Positions 27,353 to 36,496 of a DNA stretch of 64,000 nucleotides are shown in pieces. Under the pieces are notes generated by a model. That model saw only the letters and a list, made by a program, of their open reading frames with translations. It did not search any database and was not told where the DNA came from. The stretch comes from Collinsella sp. AK_207A (GTDB taxonomy: Bacteria > Actinomycetota > Coriobacteriia > Coriobacteriales > Coriobacteriaceae): NCBI RefSeq assembly GCF_902501965.1, contig NZ_CABWID010000002.1, positions 1-64,000 on the forward strand, written 5' to 3'. Position 1 is the stretch's first letter; every line of letters starts with the position of its first letter. The translations under genes were made by a program, and so were the position numbers.

Positions 27353-28395
27353 ACTTCCTGAGTATCTTCGAGAGCCGCGTTTCCGACATCTTCGGTGCCG
27401 CGCGAGCGCCTTTCTCCTTCAAGAAGCTCGCCAAGCAGGCGGCGCACGAGATGGAGGACCAGACGCTCGTGGTGAACGGGGTCAACACGGCCCCCGCGCT
27501 CTACACGGTGCTCGTTGCGAACGATGACGACCCCCTGCTCGCCCCGTACTACCCGCAGCTCTCGCGCGAGGTCTGCGAGCTGGTGAAGGCCCAGGCCGAG
27601 AAGAAGAGCTACACCTTTGTGGGCGAGCCGCTGGTCCGCTTCATGATCGATCCCTCGCTCAAGGGCGGTCGCTTCTCCGTGTTCGCCGAGAACGTGGACG
27701 CGCCCACCCTCGGCCGTCTCTACGAGGAGGAGCGCGCCTACCAGAAGGGGCTCTCGGCCAGCCAGCCGGCGCCCATGCCCCAGCGCCCCGCCGCACCGGC
27801 GCCCGCCCCTGTTGCAACGCCTGCCCTGGCGCAGGCCCCGAACGTCCCCGCGATGTCCGCGCAGACCGACGCTCCCGGCGACCCGTTCGCCGTCGATCCC
27901 TTCGGCCCCGGCGCCGCCCCCGTGCCGACCGCCGCTCCCGCGGCTCTCGCGCCGGCACCCGTGCCCGCGCCCATCCCCGTGCCGCAGACCGTTAGCCGCG
28001 ACCAGCTCGGCGTCCTGGGCGGGGCTGCCGCCACAGGCGCCATGGCGGGCATCGGCGCCGAGAGCGTCTCCGCCAACCTTGCCGGCGTCCGCACGCCCCA
28101 GCCGCCCGCCATCCCGCAGGCCCAGCTCGTGGACGTGGTGACTGGAGAGACCTTCAACATCGCGCAGACCCCCTGCACCGTCGGCCGCGAGCGCGCTGCC
28201 GCCGACGTGGTGCTCCGCGACCCCAACGTGTCGCGCCGCCACGCGCAGCTGACCTTTACCGGAAGCGCCTGGACCATCGAGGACCTGGGCTCCACCAACG
28301 GAACGCTCGTGAACAGCCGTCGCATCACCCGCTGCCCGCTGCGCAGCGGCGACGTGCTCACCTTCGGCCTTTCCACCTTTGAGTTTAGGGGCTGA
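27349..28395 (+). CDS. FhaA-like protein: DUF3662 domain plus C-terminal FHA domain
   Basis: A 348-residue cytosolic protein with an N-terminal DUF3662 domain (about 1-125, MNFLSIFESRVSDIFG ...), a long Pro/Ala-rich linker (about 135-250) and an FHA phosphothreonine-binding domain (about 265-348) with TVGRERAAADVVLRDPNVSR, RRHAQLTF and DLGSTNGTLVN. In Mycobacterium tuberculosis FhaA binds phosphorylated MviN/MurJ and regulates cell-wall growth; a like role is inferred. GTG at 27349 is chosen over the TTG six bases upstream because GGAGGG is then 9 bases away and the GTGA overlap with the kinase stop is formed. Confidence 0.88.
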   Translation: MNFLSIFESRVSDIFGAARAPFSFKKLAKQAAHEMEDQTLVVNGVNTAPALYTVLVANDDDPLLAPYYPQLSREVCELVKAQAEKKSYTFVGEPLVRFMIDPSLKGGRFSVFAENVDAPTLGRLYEEERAYQKGLSASQPAPMPQRPAAPAPAPVATPALAQAPNVPAMSAQTDAPGDPFAVDPFGPGAAPVPTAAPAALAPAPVPAPIPVPQTVSRDQLGVLGGAAATGAMAGIGAESVSANLAGVRTPQPPAIPQAQLVDVVTGETFNIAQTPCTVGRERAAADVVLRDPNVSRRHAQLTFTGSAWTIEDLGSTNGTLVNSRRITRCPLRSGDVLTFGLSTFEFRG

Positions 28396-28401
28396 TCCCA
28401 C

Positions 28402-28815
28402 GTGATCGACATCATCCTCTTCGTGGGCCGCATCGTCCTCGTCGTCCTCCTCTACATCTTCCTCTTCGCCGTCATGAAGACCGGCGTGGGCCTGGTGCGC
28501 GGACAGCGCAAGGACTCGGGCATCTGGACGATCGACGTGGACAAGGGCCCGCGCGGCATCCGCGGCATCCACGTGGACATGCTCGGCCCGGTGATCGTCG
28601 GTCGCTCGCCCTCCTCTGACATCTGCATCAACGAGCCCTTCGTCTCGGCCTCCCATGCGCGCTTCTCGCTGCAGGGCCCGGCCCTCGTCATCGAGGACCT
28701 CAACTCGCTCAACGGCACGCTCGTGAACGGGCGCCCCCTGACCGAGCCCGCCACACTGCGCGAGGGCGACGAGGTCCAGATCGGCGACGTGGTCATGAAG
28801 GTGAACCGTCGATGA
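28402..28815 (+). CDS. FhaB-like membrane-anchored FHA domain protein
   Basis: A 137-residue protein with one N-terminal membrane helix (residues 3-27) and a C-terminal FHA domain: VIVGRSPSSDICINEPFVSA, SHARFSL and DLNSLNGTLVNGRPL hold the phosphothreonine-contact residues (R, S, N). It corresponds to FhaB/FipA of the actinobacterial pstP-rodA-pbpA-pknAB cluster, where it links PknB signalling to division proteins. GTG start at 28402; its end overlaps the phosphatase start by four bases (ATGA). Confidence 0.88.
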   Translation: MIDIILFVGRIVLVVLLYIFLFAVMKTGVGLVRGQRKDSGIWTIDVDKGPRGIRGIHVDMLGPVIVGRSPSSDICINEPFVSASHARFSLQGPALVIEDLNSLNGTLVNGRPLTEPATLREGDEVQIGDVVMKVNRR

Positions 28816-30311
28816 CCGACCCGCTCGACACCGCCCGGCATCTGGAGGACGCCCCGCTCGCGGGTGCCCACGCGATGCCGCAGGAAGAGCAGACCCCGGA
28901 GCCGGGGGCCTCCCCCGCGCAGGCACCGGTTGCGGCCGAGGCCCCCGCGCACGCCGCTGAACCGACGCCACCCTCCGACACCGCCGAGATCGATGTCTCC
29001 GCCGTGGAGGCAGGCCTCAACGACCCGGGCTCCACCCAAAGCTTCGAGCCGCTCGCCGACGAGCAGCTCATCGACACCGACTCCACCTACGACGCCGGCA
29101 CCACCACGCAACTCATGTGGGGCGCTCGCTCCGACGTTGGCTGCGTTCGCCCGCATAACGAGGATTCCTACCTGGTCCAGAGCCCGCTCTTCGCCGTCTG
29201 CGACGGCATGGGCGGCCACGCCGCGGGCGAGGTGGCGAGCTCCATCGCCGTGGAGACCATCGCGCGCTGCGCCCCGCACGCCGCCGACCCGGCGGCACTC
29301 GCCGCCGCCGTCGAGGCCGCGAACGCCGCCGTCATCGAGGCCGCCGTGAACGGCCTCGGCAAGCCCGGCATGGGCTGCACCGCCACCACCGCCTACATCG
29401 AGGGTTCCACCCTCGCCGTGGCGCACGTGGGCGACTCGCGCGCGTACCTGCTGCACGACGGCTCCCTCATCCGCATCACCCGCGACCACTCCTACGTGGA
29501 GGAGCTCGTGGACGCCGGCGAGATCACGGCCGACGAGGCGCGCGTGCATCCCAACCGCTCGGTCATCACCCGTGCGCTCGGCTCCGATCCCGACATGTAC
29601 GCGGACCACTTCCAGATCGGCATCGAAACGGGAGACCGTCTGATCCTCTGCTCAGATGGCCTTTCCTCCATGATCTCCGACGGGGACATCGAGCGCATCG
29701 CCACGCAGTCTCCCACCGCCCAAGTCTGCACCGACAACCTGGTGGACGCCGCGCTCGCCGCCGGCGGCTCGGACAACGTGACCGTGATCGTGGTTGATCT
29801 GGCGGACGACGGCAACCGCCGCCACGTTCAGAACATGCTTCGCCGCCGCACGATCATCGGCATCGCCGCGTTCCTGGCCGTTGTGATCATCGCCGCCGTC
29901 ATCACGCTCTTCTCCATCACCAACTCCGTGTACCTGGGCATCAAGGACGACGTCGTGGCCGTGTACCGCGGCGTTCCGGGCACGCACTTCGGCATCGAGC
30001 TCTCCCGCTTGGAAGACGAGACCACCGTGAAGGTCGCCGACCTCCCCGATGACACCCAGCACCGCCTGGCCGAGGGCATTCCGCAGAATAGCCTGGACGC
30101 CGCACAGGAAACGGTCTCCAAGTACCGCAAGCAGATCTACGAGAAGCAGTCCAAGGCGGCGCAGACCGCAGCCGAGGCCAAGAGCGGTCAGACGGATGCC
30201 GCCGCGGGTGATGCGGCGACTTCCGACACCGCATCCCAGCCGGCAGCCGACGCCGCCGCCCAAGTTCCCACGACCGACACCGCGACCACCGAAGGGGGTA
30301 CCGCCCAGTGA
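28812..30311 (+). CDS. PP2C-family Ser/Thr phosphatase (PstP/Stp)
   Basis: A 499-residue phosphatase that reverses the neighbouring kinases. An acidic Pro/Ala-rich extension of about 100 residues precedes the PP2C domain (about 102-335). Metal ligands are seen: NEDSY (Asp118), VCDGMGGH (Asp131), GDSRAYLL, SDGLSSMI and GGSDNVTVIVVD. One membrane helix follows (about 338-362), then an outer part and a Thr/Ala-rich tail. The N-terminal extension is not found in M. tuberculosis PstP. Start and stop each overlap neighbours by four bases, giving tight translational coupling. Confidence 0.9.
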   Translation: MTDPLDTARHLEDAPLAGAHAMPQEEQTPEPGASPAQAPVAAEAPAHAAEPTPPSDTAEIDVSAVEAGLNDPGSTQSFEPLADEQLIDTDSTYDAGTTTQLMWGARSDVGCVRPHNEDSYLVQSPLFAVCDGMGGHAAGEVASSIAVETIARCAPHAADPAALAAAVEAANAAVIEAAVNGLGKPGMGCTATTAYIEGSTLAVAHVGDSRAYLLHDGSLIRITRDHSYVEELVDAGEITADEARVHPNRSVITRALGSDPDMYADHFQIGIETGDRLILCSDGLSSMISDGDIERIATQSPTAQVCTDNLVDAALAAGGSDNVTVIVVDLADDGNRRHVQNMLRRRTIIGIAAFLAVVIIAAVITLFSITNSVYLGIKDDVVAVYRGVPGTHFGIELSRLEDETTVKVADLPDDTQHRLAEGIPQNSLDAAQETVSKYRKQIYEKQSKAAQTAAEAKSGQTDAAAGDAATSDTASQPAADAAAQVPTTDTATTEGGTAQ

Positions 30312-33199
30312 GCCGCCGCAACGCCGAGCTCTTCCTGCTCATTGCCGCAACGTTCCCCGTGGTGCTGCTCTACGCCATGTACATGAGCACCATAGGACAC
30401 GACATCACGTTCCAGACCCTCGCGGTTCCGCTGGGGCTCTTCGCGGCCTTCACCGCCGCGCACATCGCCGTGCGGATCTTCGCCCCCGGCGCGGATCCGG
30501 CCATCCTGCCGATCACGTACCTGCTCTCGGGTCTGGGCATCACGTTCGTCACGCGCGTGGACGCCGACCTCGCCATGAGCCAGCTCATCATCCTCTTCAT
30601 CTCCATCGCGCTCCTGGTGGGGACGCTCATCGTGGTGAGAAACCTGGACGTGGTCAAACACTACAAGTACACCTTCGGCGCCGCCGCCATCATCTTGCTG
30701 CTGCTCCCCATGGTCCCGGGCCTCGGCACCGAGATCTACGGTTCGCGCATCTGGATCAAGATCGGCTCCTTCGGCCTCCAGCCCGGCGAGTTCGCCAAGA
30801 TCTGCCTGGTGCTGTTCCTGGCGGGCTACCTCTCCGAGAACCGCGAGCTGCTCTCGCTCTCAAACCGCAGCATCCTGGGCATCAAGCTGCCGCGGCCGCG
30901 CCTGCTCCTGCCGCTCCTCATCATCTGGCTCGCCTGCCTGGGCGTGGTCGCGCTCGAGAAGGACTTCGGTAGCGCGCTCCTCTTCTACACGGTGTTCCTC
31001 ATCATGCTCTACGTGGCGACGGGTCGGCCGTTCTACGTCATCTTGGGCCTGGGCCTGCTTGCCGTGGGCGGCGTGCTCCTCTACCACACCATGGGGCACG
31101 TGCAGGTGCGCTTCAACACCTGGATGAACCCCTTTGCCGACGCGCAGGACACGGGCTTCCAGCTCGTGCAGTCCATCTACTCGCTCGCCGACGGCGGGCT
31201 CGCGGGCGCGGGCATCGGCAAGGGCCTTGCCGCGACCTACGTGCCCGTGGTTGAGTCCGACTTCATCTTCTCGGCTATCGGCGAGGAGATGGGCCTGCTG
31301 GGCGGTGCCGCCGTCCTGCTCGGCTTCATGCTCTTTGCGGTGCGCGGCATCACCACCGCCGCCCGCGCCAAGTCCGACCTCTCGGCCTTCAGCGCTGCCG
31401 GCCTCACCGCCGCCATCTCCTTCCAGGCGTTCCTGATCGTCGGCGGCGTGACGCGCCTCATCCCGCTGACGGGCGTCACTCTGCCCTTCATGAGCCAGGG
31501 CGGCTCCTCGCTGCTCGCGAGCTTCATCATTGTCGGCCTGCTCATGCGCGCCGGCGACGAGGCCACGGGCCGCGAGCGCGACCTGGCCGGCACGGGCATC
31601 ATGACCACCCCGGTGGCCGCCAGTGCCACGGGCGTGAGCAGCGCTGGCACCCGTATCTACGGCGCAAGCCCCGCCTCCACGGGCGGGAGCCACGCCCGCC
31701 CCGGTTCCCGTCTGCGCCGTCGCACGCTCGACACGCCCGAATCCGGCGTGCTCGGCCGCGTGGCCCTCGCCAAGCGCCTGACGCGCGAGATGGGCCTCTT
31801 TGCCCTGCTCTTTGCCGTGCTCATCGGCAACCTCACCTACATCCAGGTCATCAAGGCCAAGGATTACCAGGACATGGCCGGCAACAACCACACCATCATC
31901 AAGGCCTCGCATATCAAGCGCGGCTCCATCATCACCTCGGACGGCGTGACGCTCGCGGAGTCCTTGCAGCAGGAGGACGGCACCTTCGTGCGCTCGCACC
32001 CCAACGGCAACCTCGCCGCACACGCGGTGGGCTATTACTCGCAGCAGTACGGGGCCTCGGGCATCGAGGCGAGCCAGAACGAGACCCTCACCGGATCCGT
32101 CGACTACTCCAGCTGGCAGAACGCCCTGAGCTCGCTCGCGGGCGTGGCACAGCCCGGCAACTCCGTGGTGCTCACCATCGATTCGCGCATCCAGACGGCC
32201 GCCGAGCAGGCGCTGCAGGGGCTTACCGGCGCCATCGTGGTCCTCGACCCCAAGACGGGTGCCGTGCTGGCATGGGCGAGCTCCCCCAGCTACGACAACA
32301 ACGACGTTGCCGCCACCATGGCATCCTCGCAGGACGGCAGCAGCGGCGCGCTCTTCGACCGCGCCACGCAGGGCCTCTACACGCCCGGCTCGACCTTTAA
32401 GGTCGTCACCCTCTCCGCCGCGCTCGACTCCGGCGTGTCCACGCTCGACAGCACCTTCGACGCCAACTCGCCCCGAAACATCGGCGGCGCCGACGTCATC
32501 AACCACGGCAACACGAGTCTTGGCACGCTCACGCTCAGGCGCGCTTTCGCCTACTCCTCGAACGTCGTGTTCGGCCAGCTGGCGGGCACGGTGGGCGCCG
32601 AATCCCTCGTACACTACGCCCGCGCCTTCGGCTACGGGCAGAGCCTTGGCCTCGACTTCGAGACGGCCTCCTCGATTATGCCGGACCCGTCCGAGATGAC
32701 CGACTGGGAGCTCGCCTGGGCAGGCGCCGGCCAGCCCGTGGGCCAGGGGCACACCCCCGGTCCCCAGACCACGCCGATGCAGAACGCGGTGATCGCCGCT
32801 ACCATCGCCAACGGTGGCATCGCCATGAACCCCTACGTGGTCTCCCAGACGCTCTCCCCCGAGGGCACGGTGGTTCGAACCACGCAACCCCGCTCGCTCG
32901 GCCAGACCATCAGCACCGATGCCGCGTCCAAGGTGGCCGAGGCCATGCGCGACGTGGTGAACTCCGGCACCGGTGGCGCCGCCGCCGTCTCGGGCGTGCA
33001 GGTTGCCGGCAAGACCGGTACCGCCGAGGTCCAGGGCAGCAACATCAACTCCGCCTTCATCGGCTTTGCCCCCTACGACTCCCCCACCCTGGCCATCTCG
33101 GTGATGGTGGAGGACTACAAGGAGGGCGGCTCCGGCCCCTCGGCCGCGGCCCTTGCCGGTAAGGTGCTGGCATCTGCCTTGGCGGTGCAGGGCATGTAG
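30308..33199 (+). CDS. SEDS glycosyltransferase (FtsW/RodA) fused to class B penicillin-binding transpeptidase
   Basis: One 963-residue protein joins two enzymes usually made from adjacent genes. Residues 1-415 are a SEDS polymerase with about ten helices; VVESDFIFSAIGEEMG contains the catalytic aspartate (Asp318), and LPLTGVTLPFMSQGGSS-like sequence (388-401) is diagnostic. A Ser/Gly/Arg-rich linker (415-485) leads to a single helix (495-512) and a transpeptidase with Ser695 in STFK, Ser-Ser-Asn at 750-752 and KTG at 902-904. The PBP dimerisation/pedestal region is short, as in PbpA. It should polymerise and crosslink lipid II in one polypeptide. The frame is open through the linker with no stop or slippery site. 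GTGA overlap with the phosphatase gene. Confidence 0.95.
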   Translation: MSRRNAELFLLIAATFPVVLLYAMYMSTIGHDITFQTLAVPLGLFAAFTAAHIAVRIFAPGADPAILPITYLLSGLGITFVTRVDADLAMSQLIILFISIALLVGTLIVVRNLDVVKHYKYTFGAAAIILLLLPMVPGLGTEIYGSRIWIKIGSFGLQPGEFAKICLVLFLAGYLSENRELLSLSNRSILGIKLPRPRLLLPLLIIWLACLGVVALEKDFGSALLFYTVFLIMLYVATGRPFYVILGLGLLAVGGVLLYHTMGHVQVRFNTWMNPFADAQDTGFQLVQSIYSLADGGLAGAGIGKGLAATYVPVVESDFIFSAIGEEMGLLGGAAVLLGFMLFAVRGITTAARAKSDLSAFSAAGLTAAISFQAFLIVGGVTRLIPLTGVTLPFMSQGGSSLLASFIIVGLLMRAGDEATGRERDLAGTGIMTTPVAASATGVSSAGTRIYGASPASTGGSHARPGSRLRRRTLDTPESGVLGRVALAKRLTREMGLFALLFAVLIGNLTYIQVIKAKDYQDMAGNNHTIIKASHIKRGSIITSDGVTLAESLQQEDGTFVRSHPNGNLAAHAVGYYSQQYGASGIEASQNETLTGSVDYSSWQNALSSLAGVAQPGNSVVLTIDSRIQTAAEQALQGLTGAIVVLDPKTGAVLAWASSPSYDNNDVAATMASSQDGSSGALFDRATQGLYTPGSTFKVVTLSAALDSGVSTLDSTFDANSPRNIGGADVINHGNTSLGTLTLRRAFAYSSNVVFGQLAGTVGAESLVHYARAFGYGQSLGLDFETASSIMPDPSEMTDWELAWAGAGQPVGQGHTPGPQTTPMQNAVIAATIANGGIAMNPYVVSQTLSPEGTVVRTTQPRSLGQTISTDAASKVAEAMRDVVNSGTGGAAAVSGVQVAGKTGTAEVQGSNINSAFIGFAPYDSPTLAISVMVEDYKEGGSGPSAAALAGKVLASALAVQGM

Positions 33200-33262
33200 C
33201 GAAGACGGAAGTTCAAACGGCAACATCGCCGCAGCAAGCGTTCACACGCGCGGAGGCGCGAG

Positions 33263-35248
33263 ATGGGTAAGGAGCAAGAGATGGAAGAGCAGCGCGTTCT
33301 GGGAGGCCGCTATCTCCTCAAGGACAAGGTGGGCACCGGCGGCATGGCATCGGTGTACCGCGCGCAGGACATGACCCTCGACCGTACCGTGGCGGTGAAG
33401 ATCATGCTGCCGCAGTACGCCGCCGACGCCACATTCGCGGCACGCTTCAAGCAGGAGGCGCAGGCCGCCGCCGGCCTCTCGAGCCCCTACATCGTGGGCG
33501 TGTACGACTGGGGCAAGGATGGCGACACCTACTACATCGTCATGGAGTACCTGCGCGGGACCGACCTCAAGAGCGGCATCCGCAGCCACGGCGCCCTCGA
33601 CCCCAAGAAGGTCGCGCAGATCGGTAGCCAGATCTGCGGAGCCCTCTCCGTGGCGCACAAGCACGAGATCATCCACCGCGACATCAAGCCGCAGAACATC
33701 ATGGTGCTGCCCGACGGCAACATCAAGGTGATGGACTTCGGCATCGCACGCGCCAAGAACAGCCACCTCACCCAGGACAACAACGTGCTGGGTACGGCCC
33801 ACTACGTCTCCCCCGAGCAGACGCGCGGCCAGGCGCTCGGCCCCACCACCGACATTTACTCGCTCGGCGTGGTCATGTACGAGTGCGCCACCGGCCGCGT
33901 GCCGTTTGACGGCGACGACGCCATCACCGTCGCCCTCAAGCAGGTGAAGGAGATTCCCGTCCCGCCCAGCAAGGTGAACCCGCGCGTTGACCCCGATCTG
34001 GAGCGCATCATCCTCTCCTGCATGGAGAAGGACCCGGCCAACCGCCCGCAGAGTGCCGACGATCTGCGCCAGCTCCTGAACAACTACCTCGCCGGCCGCG
34101 CCGTTGACGTGCCGGAACCCACCCGCGTGATCGCCGGCGCCGCGCTGCCCGGCGAGGAAGCCACCCGCGTGATGAGCGACCAGACGCAGGCCATGGCGCG
34201 CCCCACGGTCCAGCCAGCCACCGGCGCGCGACAAGGCGTGAATCGCCCCGGCCAGGGCATGCCCTCGTACGAGGAGCAGGACGGCGGCCTTTCCAAGGGC
34301 AAGATCGCCGGTATCGTAATCGGCGTCATCGCCGTGATCGCCATTGCCATCTTCGCCGTCACGAGCCTGATGGGCAACGCCGATGGCGTGGAGGTTCCCA
34401 ACGTCATCGGCATGACGCAAGACGCCGCGGCCAAGGAGCTGGATTCCGCCGGCTTCTCCGTCAAGGTGCAGCCGAGCTACACCGATTCCGATGACGACAA
34501 AGACAAGGTGATGGAGCAGAATCCCAAGGCGGGCGAGAAGAAGTCCAAGGGTTCCACCATCACCATCGTGGTCTCGCAGGGCAAGAAGCCCGAGGAGACA
34601 GTGAAGGTGCCCGACCTGGTGGGCAAGACGTCCACCGAGGCCGAGGCGCTGCTGGCCAACGCCGGCCTGACGGGCAAGGCAACCGAGGAGAACAGCGACA
34701 GCGTGGAGGCGGGCTCCGTTATCTGGCAGGGGACCGACCCCGACACCGAAGTCACCAAGGGCTCCGTGGTCGAGTACAAGGTGAGCAAGGGTTCCGAGAA
34801 GGTCAACGTGCCCGGCGTGCTCGGCATGAGCTACTCCGAGGCGTCCAACGAGCTCACCAACGCCGGCTTCACCGTGGTCGATGGCGGCAAGGATTACAGT
34901 GACAGCTATCCCGCGGGTCAGGTGATGTCCCAGAGCGTGACCGGTAGCGCCGCAAAGGGCTCCAAGGTGACCATCGTTGTCTCCAAGGGTCCCGAGACCA
35001 AAACCGTCAACGTGGACAGCCTGGGACTCACCGGCATGTCCGCTAACCAGGCGGCGCAGGCACTCGCGAACGCGGGGTTGAAAGCCTCCACCACGGAGCA
35101 GAGCAGCTCCAGCGTGACCGCCGGCAACGTGATCAGCTACTCGCCCGGCGGCACCGTCGAGGAGGGCACCACGATCAAACTCGTGGTTTCGTCCGGGTCA
35201 TCCTCGAACTCCGGCGGCAACAGCAACGGCGGCACGGAGTCTGAGTAG
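33263..35248 (+). CDS. pknB: Ser/Thr protein kinase PknB with four PASTA domains
   Basis: A 661-residue receptor kinase. Kinase domain about 15-275: GTGGMASVY loop, Lys46, catalytic Asp140 in HRDIKPQN, DFG 158-160, and the activation loop DNNVLGTAHYVSPEQ. A juxtamembrane linker leads to one membrane helix (347-370) and four PASTA repeats (about 375-438, 445-509, 512-576, 580-644) that bind muropeptides or lipid II outside the cell. The tail is Ser/Gly/Asn-rich. Start at 33263 with GGAGG six bases upstream. It ends the envelope cluster, 63 bases after the SEDS-PBP gene, and a strong terminator follows. Confidence 0.96.
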   Translation: MGKEQEMEEQRVLGGRYLLKDKVGTGGMASVYRAQDMTLDRTVAVKIMLPQYAADATFAARFKQEAQAAAGLSSPYIVGVYDWGKDGDTYYIVMEYLRGTDLKSGIRSHGALDPKKVAQIGSQICGALSVAHKHEIIHRDIKPQNIMVLPDGNIKVMDFGIARAKNSHLTQDNNVLGTAHYVSPEQTRGQALGPTTDIYSLGVVMYECATGRVPFDGDDAITVALKQVKEIPVPPSKVNPRVDPDLERIILSCMEKDPANRPQSADDLRQLLNNYLAGRAVDVPEPTRVIAGAALPGEEATRVMSDQTQAMARPTVQPATGARQGVNRPGQGMPSYEEQDGGLSKGKIAGIVIGVIAVIAIAIFAVTSLMGNADGVEVPNVIGMTQDAAAKELDSAGFSVKVQPSYTDSDDDKDKVMEQNPKAGEKKSKGSTITIVVSQGKKPEETVKVPDLVGKTSTEAEALLANAGLTGKATEENSDSVEAGSVIWQGTDPDTEVTKGSVVEYKVSKGSEKVNVPGVLGMSYSEASNELTNAGFTVVDGGKDYSDSYPAGQVMSQSVTGSAAKGSKVTIVVSKGPETKTVNVDSLGLTGMSANQAAQALANAGLKASTTEQSSSSVTAGNVISYSPGGTVEEGTTIKLVVSSGSSSNSGGNSNGGTESE

Positions 35249-35274
35249 CCGTTAGGCGCCCAAGAGGATGCAGC

Positions 35275-35320
35275 GAGCCTCCCCATCTGGCAAGTTTTAG
35301 CTAGATGGGGAGGCTCTTTT
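35275..35320 (+). terminator. Terminator of the kinase/cell-envelope cluster
   Basis: A perfect 14-bp stem (35275-35288 with 35303-35316) is followed by TTTT. It lies 26 bases after the pknB stop and marks the border to the accessory island. Confidence 0.92.
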
Positions 35321-35331
35321 CGTGCTTCGAT

Positions 35332-35673
35332 TTACCGCTTGAGCTCTCGCTCACCCCAGCCATTCCGACGGTTGCGGCGAGATACCAGTCGCACTCCTCC
35401 TGCGTGCCGCAAGAGATGAGATGCCGATAACTCGACCAACTTATATCGAACGCAGTACGTTCTGATCTGGAAAGACAAGGTAGAACCTTCGCATGTATTG
35501 GAGATTTTACTCGCTGAAACCTCCACCGTACTCGGCGGTGAACTTCTGCGAGAGGCGGGAGAGCAGATGACTGTTCCGGGGGGCACGCGTTCACTGATCT
35601 CATCATAGCTGGGCAGCATCTGGGACATGGAGACCGGTTGCAGACAAGAACGTGAAGAACGGCTGACGCACAC
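35332..35673 (-). pseudogene. Broken DUF1016/YhcG-type PDDEXK nuclease fragment
   Basis: Read on the minus strand across three frames, this stretch gives pieces of the DUF1016 (YhcG) N-terminal domain in the right order: a segment with MSQMLPSYDEISERV, then in another frame LLSRLSQKFTAEYGGGFSE, a stop codon, NLQYMRRFYLVFPDQN, a second stop, and in a third frame DISWSSYRHLI with EECDWYLAA. Two stops and at least two frameshifts mean no working protein. The C-terminal nuclease half is absent. Such proteins often accompany restriction systems, which fits the methyltransferase pair 1 kb away. The match is from memory of the family pattern. Confidence 0.65.
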
Positions 35674-35944
35674 AACCCCTTACTCGATTCCCCTTCCACA
35701 GATAAGCGCTTACGGCCTTAGCTTCCGCACGGCCCCGTCAATAAGATATGTAGAAGAGAGGATGATCAGCTCCGAGATCTAAAGACTAATCAAGGACAGA
35801 TGGTCCCTGAAAGAGAAAAGAGAAACGCCCGCGGAAGGTACAATGCATACCGTGCGGGCGTCTTCAATGGGTATCTTACCCATCTGAACTAGCTCAAGTC
35901 AATGACTTCTCCCCGATGGTTCACAAACAGCAAACGCTTGAGCG
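35674..35944. other. Gene-free stretch with inverted repeats
   Basis: No gene is recognised here. It contains the hairpin at 35826-35860 and, next to it, a perfect 7-3-7 inverted repeat ATGGGTA-TCT-TACCCAT at 35867-35883. On the minus strand a short open frame of 23 codons ends at 35889 (MKGLRSLKRLLFVNHRGEV and four more residues); it may be the tail of a lost gene. Confidence 0.4.
35826..35860 (-). terminator. Terminator-like hairpin in the island
   Basis: CGCCCGC (35826-35832) pairs with GCGGGCG (35854-35860), with additional inner complementarity (GGTA/TACC). On the minus strand it is followed by TTTCTCTTTTCTC, a good T-rich tract. Confidence 0.55.
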
Positions 35945-36126
35945 AACGAAGCCCCTTCATACGTTGCTCAGGCTTTCCGGGTCGGCGCCCGGGTCTTTTT
36001 TTGGATCTCGACCGTGCCCCCGAGGATGTCGCGCTCGAACTCGAGGTGCCTGACCTGGCCCCTCAGCTCTGCGACCTGCCTCATGAGCTCCTCCGGTCCC
36101 TCCGTCACGGGTTCGTTCTCGGCCAT
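35945..36126 (-). mobile_element. IS3-family OrfA remnant with a -1 frameshift site
   Basis: Starting at ATG 36126 on the minus strand the protein reads MAENEPVTEGPEELM, then a heptad-like helix RQVAELRGQVRHLEFERDI and GGTVEIQKK, typical of the OrfA leucine zipper of IS3-type transposases. At 35996-36002 seven A residues followed by G form a slippery site. A -1 shift there continues as DPGADPESLSN, the usual OrfA-OrfB joint, but a stop follows at once and the DDE integrase half is missing. The N-terminal helix-turn-helix is also lost. It is a dead fragment. Confidence 0.65.
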
Positions 36127-36496
36127 GGAGGCACGCTCCTCGCCGAGCGCGCCATGATGGAGGCCGCGCTCATCGGCGGCGAGGCTCGTAACACAACGCT
36201 GCCACCTGTCTGGGACGGCACCATAGCCGCATCGAGAGATGATGTCGAGGCCCCAAGGTCAAGGCGAGCATTCCGAGCGTGCCAATAGGCTTCGAGTCAA
36301 CGGCTACGCGCATGGGCATCGCGAAGGCGGCTTCTGTAGCGGGACGCCGCCTTCGCGTTTACATGGCACCAGAAGGTGCCTCCGGCTCCTCAGCCTGCAC
36401 TTCCGAACCCGGCGAGCTGGGTTGTGCCGTTCGCACATAATGCACTCTTATCCTGCACCGTCCCTCGGGGCGGTTGGGAACAACGGTCCGAACGGA
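36127..36496. other. Gene-free stretch with a strong hairpin
   Basis: No complete gene is visible. A perfect 12-bp stem occupies 36320-36331 and 36346-36357 with a 14-base loop, followed by TTT on the plus strand, so it may be a terminator. A smaller GGCACC/GGTGCC hairpin lies near 36366-36381. The minus strand upstream of the OrfA fragment stays open for about 38 codons without recognisable similarity. Confidence 0.45.

Noticed and set aside
30860-33226. 788-codon minus-strand frame opposite the SEDS-PBP gene
   Set aside because: Shadow of the coding strand; repetitive Gly/His/Arg/Val composition and no recognisable motif.
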